From NCBI GenBank assembly GCA_000969725.1, contig JXSR01S073409.1: a stretch of 21,050 nucleotides of DNA; one strand, 5' to 3'. The DNA comes from Ophiothrix spiculata (Eukaryota > Echinodermata > Ophiuroidea > Amphilepidida > Ophiotrichidae). The position numbers were made by a program, and so were the translations under genes. The notes below the pieces were generated by a model. It made no database searches and was not told the DNA's origin. It saw only the letters and a program-made list of their open reading frames with translations. Positions within the stretch are counted from its first letter, which is position 1. Every line of letters starts with the position of its first letter. This document shows, in pieces, positions 18,530-21,050 of the stretch.

Positions 18530-18600
18530 GGATAAAGTTGGCCACATGTACAGATTCCCATAAAATTCTAGCATCTGTCTCTATGTTCAAAACCCTAATA

Positions 18601-19067
18601 CAGTTGACACAGCTTAATTGGGACACCTCGGGAGCAGCAAAAATGTCCAGATTAAGCAAAATACAGAAATCGCCATAAGCGAGTTATTTTTACGCAAAAG
18701 AAACTAAAATACACTAAATTTATGACCTAACAAAAAGTGGACAACGTGAAAAAATTTCAGAGATCTCCTGAATAGATTAAGATTTTTGTAGAGCTTATCA
18801 ACAAGACTTTTGGATTGTGGTTTTAGTTTCTTGCCCCGTACTTGCAATTTACTTGCATAAAAATTAACTTAGTCTACGATATGGTCGTCATAAATTTAGG
18901 GAAATTTCATCAAAGTATTACATTTTGTTAAAACTTATCCTGTTTACAGGAGGAATGTCCCAATTAACAGGTCAATTTTGCACATGAAACGGTTCCCTAA
19001 CTGAATACGTCAATTAACCAAAAATCCCTATTAAGAGGTTTAGATCCTGATTAAGCAGCGTTGACTG
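18601..19067. mobile_element. 467-bp pogo/Tc1-like MITE next to the GID8 splice donor
   Basis: Ends CAGTTGACACAGCTTAAT and, inverted, CAGTCAACGCTGCTTAAT are flanked by TA at 18599-18600 and 19068-19069. Internal copies of TTAATTGGGACA-like words (TAATTGGGACACC near 18617, TGTCCCAATTAACAGGT near 18957, CAATTAACC near 19012) occur in both orientations. Termini of this CAGT.GAC..C..TTAAT form are typical of pogo/Tigger-like and some Tc1 families. No transposase. The right end is 44 bp from the splice donor of the 19114-19311 exon. Confidence 0.85.
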
Positions 19068-19113
19068 TACCAATAATCATTGTTTGTAAGTTTCTTGGCC
19101 TACGTTTACATAC

Positions 19114-19311
19114 CTTTTGTCTCTGTGATGGGTGCATAAGGTCTGCAAATGGTGACGTCTCCGGCGTCTCAAATGCCAAGAGTGCTAACGTTCTTTCTAA
19201 TTCGGGTAAGATTTCTGAATTCTCTTCCCCTCTTTCTGCTAGATGTGTCTGCGCATAGTCTAAAGCGCCCTCTAAGTTACCTTTACGTATGAGTTCTATG
19301 AGATGTTGTTG
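19114..19311 (-). CDS. GID8: GID8 (TWA1), penultimate coding exon
   Basis: This exon has 198 nt and 66 codons in phase 0 at both ends. The acceptor is CTACCATAG and the donor is CAAAAG|GTATGT. The peptide starts [20 protein letters not shown], against [20 protein letters not shown] in vertebrate GID8 as I remember it. ERTLALLAF and the final SQRQK are also the same or near. It covers the end of the CTLH domain and most of the CRA domain, which fold together and bind other ligase subunits. Together with the next exon it gives the last 123 residues of a protein usually about 228 long. The LisH-containing exons lie upstream, beyond the right edge as far as I can see. CpG-poor, ordinary codon use, no sign of decay. 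Confidence 0.96.
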
Positions 19312-19621
19312 CTATGGTAGAAATAAACAAACGATACATTAGTTTGTAAATGGTCATGGTGCTTGATGAGATGATGAATATGGGTTAATTGATGATTAAA
19401 AAAGGCCCATTTGAATTTATAATAAGATGCAAGTTCTGTGCAAAATTAACATAACAAACAACATTTTAAAATTCAATTTTAGATTATTCTTGGACTCTGC
19501 CATATTTAAATATTTAAAAATAGATGACTTTTCAGAGCCTGATGATTGCAGCGATGGAGCTTGCAAGGTCATCTCGACGTCTTTATCCAGCATTGTGGTG
19601 AAACCAATGAATTTAAAAGGG

Positions 19622-20000
19622 GGAATCGGTACTCGTCGCCATTTTGGTTTCACCGTTGTGTAAATCCTATGGGACCGCAGCCATCTTGGATTGTCGCTCA
19701 TGGAGGGCGAGTTATTGTACCTCTGACATTTTACGGCTCCGCGTGCCTCACTTCGAGAGCCTTCGCAACGGATTAGCGGGAAAATTGGCGTACTTTGATC
19801 AGTAAGTCGCAATACACGCTACTTGAAACGCAGACACGGTTTGCGAGTGAAACAAAATACACACTGTATATGCGTCAAGTGAAGATTTACGCAATCTGCC
19901 TGGATATCAGCCCAAACTCCGAATATATCCGGTACAATAACTCTGCTCCATGAGCGACACAAAATGGCGGTGTATCCCGATTCCTCTATTAAAAACTCCT
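19622..20000. repeat. Inverted pair of dispersed repeats around 19.8 kb
   Basis: The left member (about 19622-19720, minus orientation) and right member (about 19930-19990) share GGTACAATAACTC, TCCATGAGCGACA, AAAATGGCG and CGATTCC in the same order. Identity is moderate, with indels. The core units are at 19695-19719 (minus) and 19933-19956 (plus). Fragments of the same family are at 18506-18529 and 7400-7436. It is upstream of the GID8 exon within what should be the next GID8 intron. The minus-strand ORFs at 19417-19812 and 19819-20085 run through these repeats and are probably not genes. Confidence 0.6.
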
Positions 20001-20283
20001 TGGGTGAAACCCTAGTCACATGACCACCAACTAGGGCCATCATGTGACACCAGATTGTCATACATGGCAGGCAGATCATCACCACAGTGCCAAATGATAA
20101 TGTTTACAATTATCAGACTTTGAAAAGATGTTTTTTTATAAACATAACATTTTAATGCTTTTTGCTAAGGTATTACCAACAAAGTTTTCAGTTTATCGTT
20201 TTGCATATGTGTAGCACCAGAAATGCTGCAACTGCATCCTTTTGATGTGGTGTTACCCATAAAAGAAACATATTCATACACTC

Positions 20284-20345
20284 CACGTGTCACCTAGCCA
20301 ATCAGAACGCAAGAATATAAAGTACGCGGAGTGCAGTGGATCTCC
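20284..20345 (+). promoter_or_regulatory. Promoter-like cluster: CACGTG, CCAAT, TATAAA
   Basis: An E box CACGTG (20284-20289), CCAAT in GCCAATCAGAA (20298-20302) and TATAAA (20316-20321) occur in the usual order within 40 bp. A start would be expected near 20346. No ORF or exon follows. CAGAACGCAA at 20303-20312 has an inverse copy at about 20351-20360, so the cluster may be part of a palindromic transposon. Low confidence as a working promoter. Confidence 0.25.
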
Positions 20346-20511
20346 AGATTGTTGCGTTCTGGTTTGCGTGGCGGGCGTTTAGTGCATATGAATGTTTCAT
20401 TGTTTTTGTCAGGTGATAATTTATTTACTTTAGAGAAGTTTTGGATTTTGATGGTCATATTAAAATGCCTTATTTCTTTTCACAAAAGATACAATATTAT
20501 TTTTCTGTCCT

Positions 20512-20610
20512 GTATGAATTGTGGTAAATTTTGATTGCTGTCCAATGCACTAGGCCCCTATGGGCCTCGTGAATTGGACGCATCAAAATTGACCGCGAGT
20601 GTATTGATTT
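20512..20610. repeat. Hairpin, arms about 45 bp
   Basis: The inner arms GTCCAATGCACTAGGCCC (20540-20557) and GGGCCTCGTGAATTGGAC (20562-20579) pair with two mismatches around a 4-base loop. Pairing goes on outwards through AATTTTGAT and its inverse with small indels. Non-coding, probably a small palindromic MITE. Confidence 0.75.
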
Positions 20611-20651
20611 TGCCTCCTTTCATTCGCATATATGAAATGCTCATTTATTAA

Positions 20652-21050
20652 CCCTCAAAGAGCCGGGCTTTTTCGACCCAACCTCACAGCCGGGGGACTG
20701 ATTCCGCCCCCCCCTTCCGATCTCGGAAACCGATTAACGAAACATCAAGTGTAGGGTACTGATGGATAGCTAGGACCCTCACGAGTCCATTGGTACCAAA
20801 AAAATTGAAATCGGACCTTGTATGACGTCACGGTGACGTCATAAGCGATGTCTCGTTGAAAAATGTGAAAATCACCAAAAATCGCCAAAATCATGGTTTT
20901 GTTCTTACTCCAAATAAATCAAATAAATACAATAAAACATAGTGGAAATGTATCCTAATAACAAAAAACACGATTTGTATGTAATTTGCATTGAAAATCA
21001 GTTTTTCGTTTGACCCAGCGTGCCATTACGGAACGCCACATCCTAACCCT
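20652..21050. mobile_element. Possible left end of a TTAA-type (piggyBac-like) element, cut by the window edge
   Basis: TTAA at 20648-20651 is followed by CCCTCAAAGAGCCGGGC. A CCC start beside TTAA is the form expected of piggyBac ends. No matching right end is present before 21050, so the call rests on one terminus. The following sequence has a C8 run (20706-20713), the double-CRE palindrome and no ORF. Confidence 0.3.
20822..20842. promoter_or_regulatory. Perfect 21-bp palindrome with two CRE sites
   Basis: ATGACGTCAC and GTGACGTCAT surround a single G. Each arm contains TGACGTCA, the full CREB/ATF consensus palindrome. It may be bound by bZIP factors, or it may simply be an internal palindrome of the repeat that seems to start at 20652. 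Confidence 0.5.

Larger units (their letters stand above)
17380..19113 (-). other. GID8: GID8 intron (1,734 bp, GT-AG, phase 0)
   Basis: On the gene strand the intron begins GTATGT after ...CAAAAG and ends ...AAAACAG. It contains a complete tRNA-derived SINE and a TA-flanked MITE, which together make up about 40% of its length. The 17384-18120 part has only short ORFs (including overlapping minus-strand frames at 17372-17726), which I take to be spurious, and some AT-rich sequence. Confidence 0.85.

Noticed and set aside
19417-20085. Minus-strand ORFs of 131 and 88 codons upstream of the GID8 exon, considered as earlier GID8 exons
   Set aside because: Neither contains LisH or CTLH sequence such as the expected motif before QQHLIEL, and both cross the dispersed inverted repeat at 19.6-20.0 kb.

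Overview
This is AT-rich, intron-scale animal DNA. It has no long ORF, no operon and no ribosome-binding sites. It does have GT-AG introns, a tRNA-derived SINE, an L2-like LINE tail and a dense mosaic of miniature inverted-repeat transposons. A GID8-like protein together with this mix of MITEs and a SINE whose 3' end carries an AGCGCTATATAAG-type motif suggests a marine invertebrate, possibly a deuterostome such as an echinoderm or hemichordate. The species cannot be fixed from the sequence.

The one gene identified with confidence is GID8 (TWA1), a core subunit of the CTLH/GID E3 ubiquitin ligase, on the minus strand. Its last two coding exons are at 19114-19311 and 17206-17379. They join in phase 0 across a 1,734-bp intron and encode the C-terminal 123 residues. 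The earlier exons (LisH and first part of CTLH) were not found up to 21050 and probably lie beyond the right edge. The intron holds a tRNA-Met-like SINE (18124-18400) and a pogo/Tc1-like MITE (18601-19067) that ends 44 bp from the splice donor. A second, unidentified candidate exon on the plus strand (1303-1449) has clean splice sites and 49 open codons in phase 0.

From the left edge to about 17030 the window is mostly transposon fossils. In order: a 164-bp CAGGG-ended MITE (62-225); a hairpin and an abutting MITE (878-1257); a cluster of about 25-bp repeats in both orientations (2036-2725); a TIR element (2885-3148); two copies of one 200-bp MITE (5416-5615, 8650-8865); a SINE-tail fragment (5742-5820); a 1,066-bp Tc1/mariner-type element with 229-bp TIRs (6038-7103); a 489-bp TIR element (7483-7971); a 457-bp fold-back (8190-8646); a hairpin (9256-9388); a hAT MITE with an exact 8-bp duplication (10625-11069); a long inverted repeat split by an L2-like insertion (11471-12539); nested MITEs (14026-14560); a TTAA element (15627-16154); and two elements sharing TATGTGACC termini (15019-15467, 16597-17033).

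The right end (19.6-21.05 kb) holds an inverted pair of repeats with a third copy in the GID8 intron, a promoter-like CACGTG/CCAAT/TATA cluster, a hairpin, and the probable start of a TTAA-type element containing a perfect double-CRE palindrome. No cellular system beyond GID8 is visible. The main interest lies in the variety of short non-autonomous elements, their nesting order and their closeness to GID8 splice sites.
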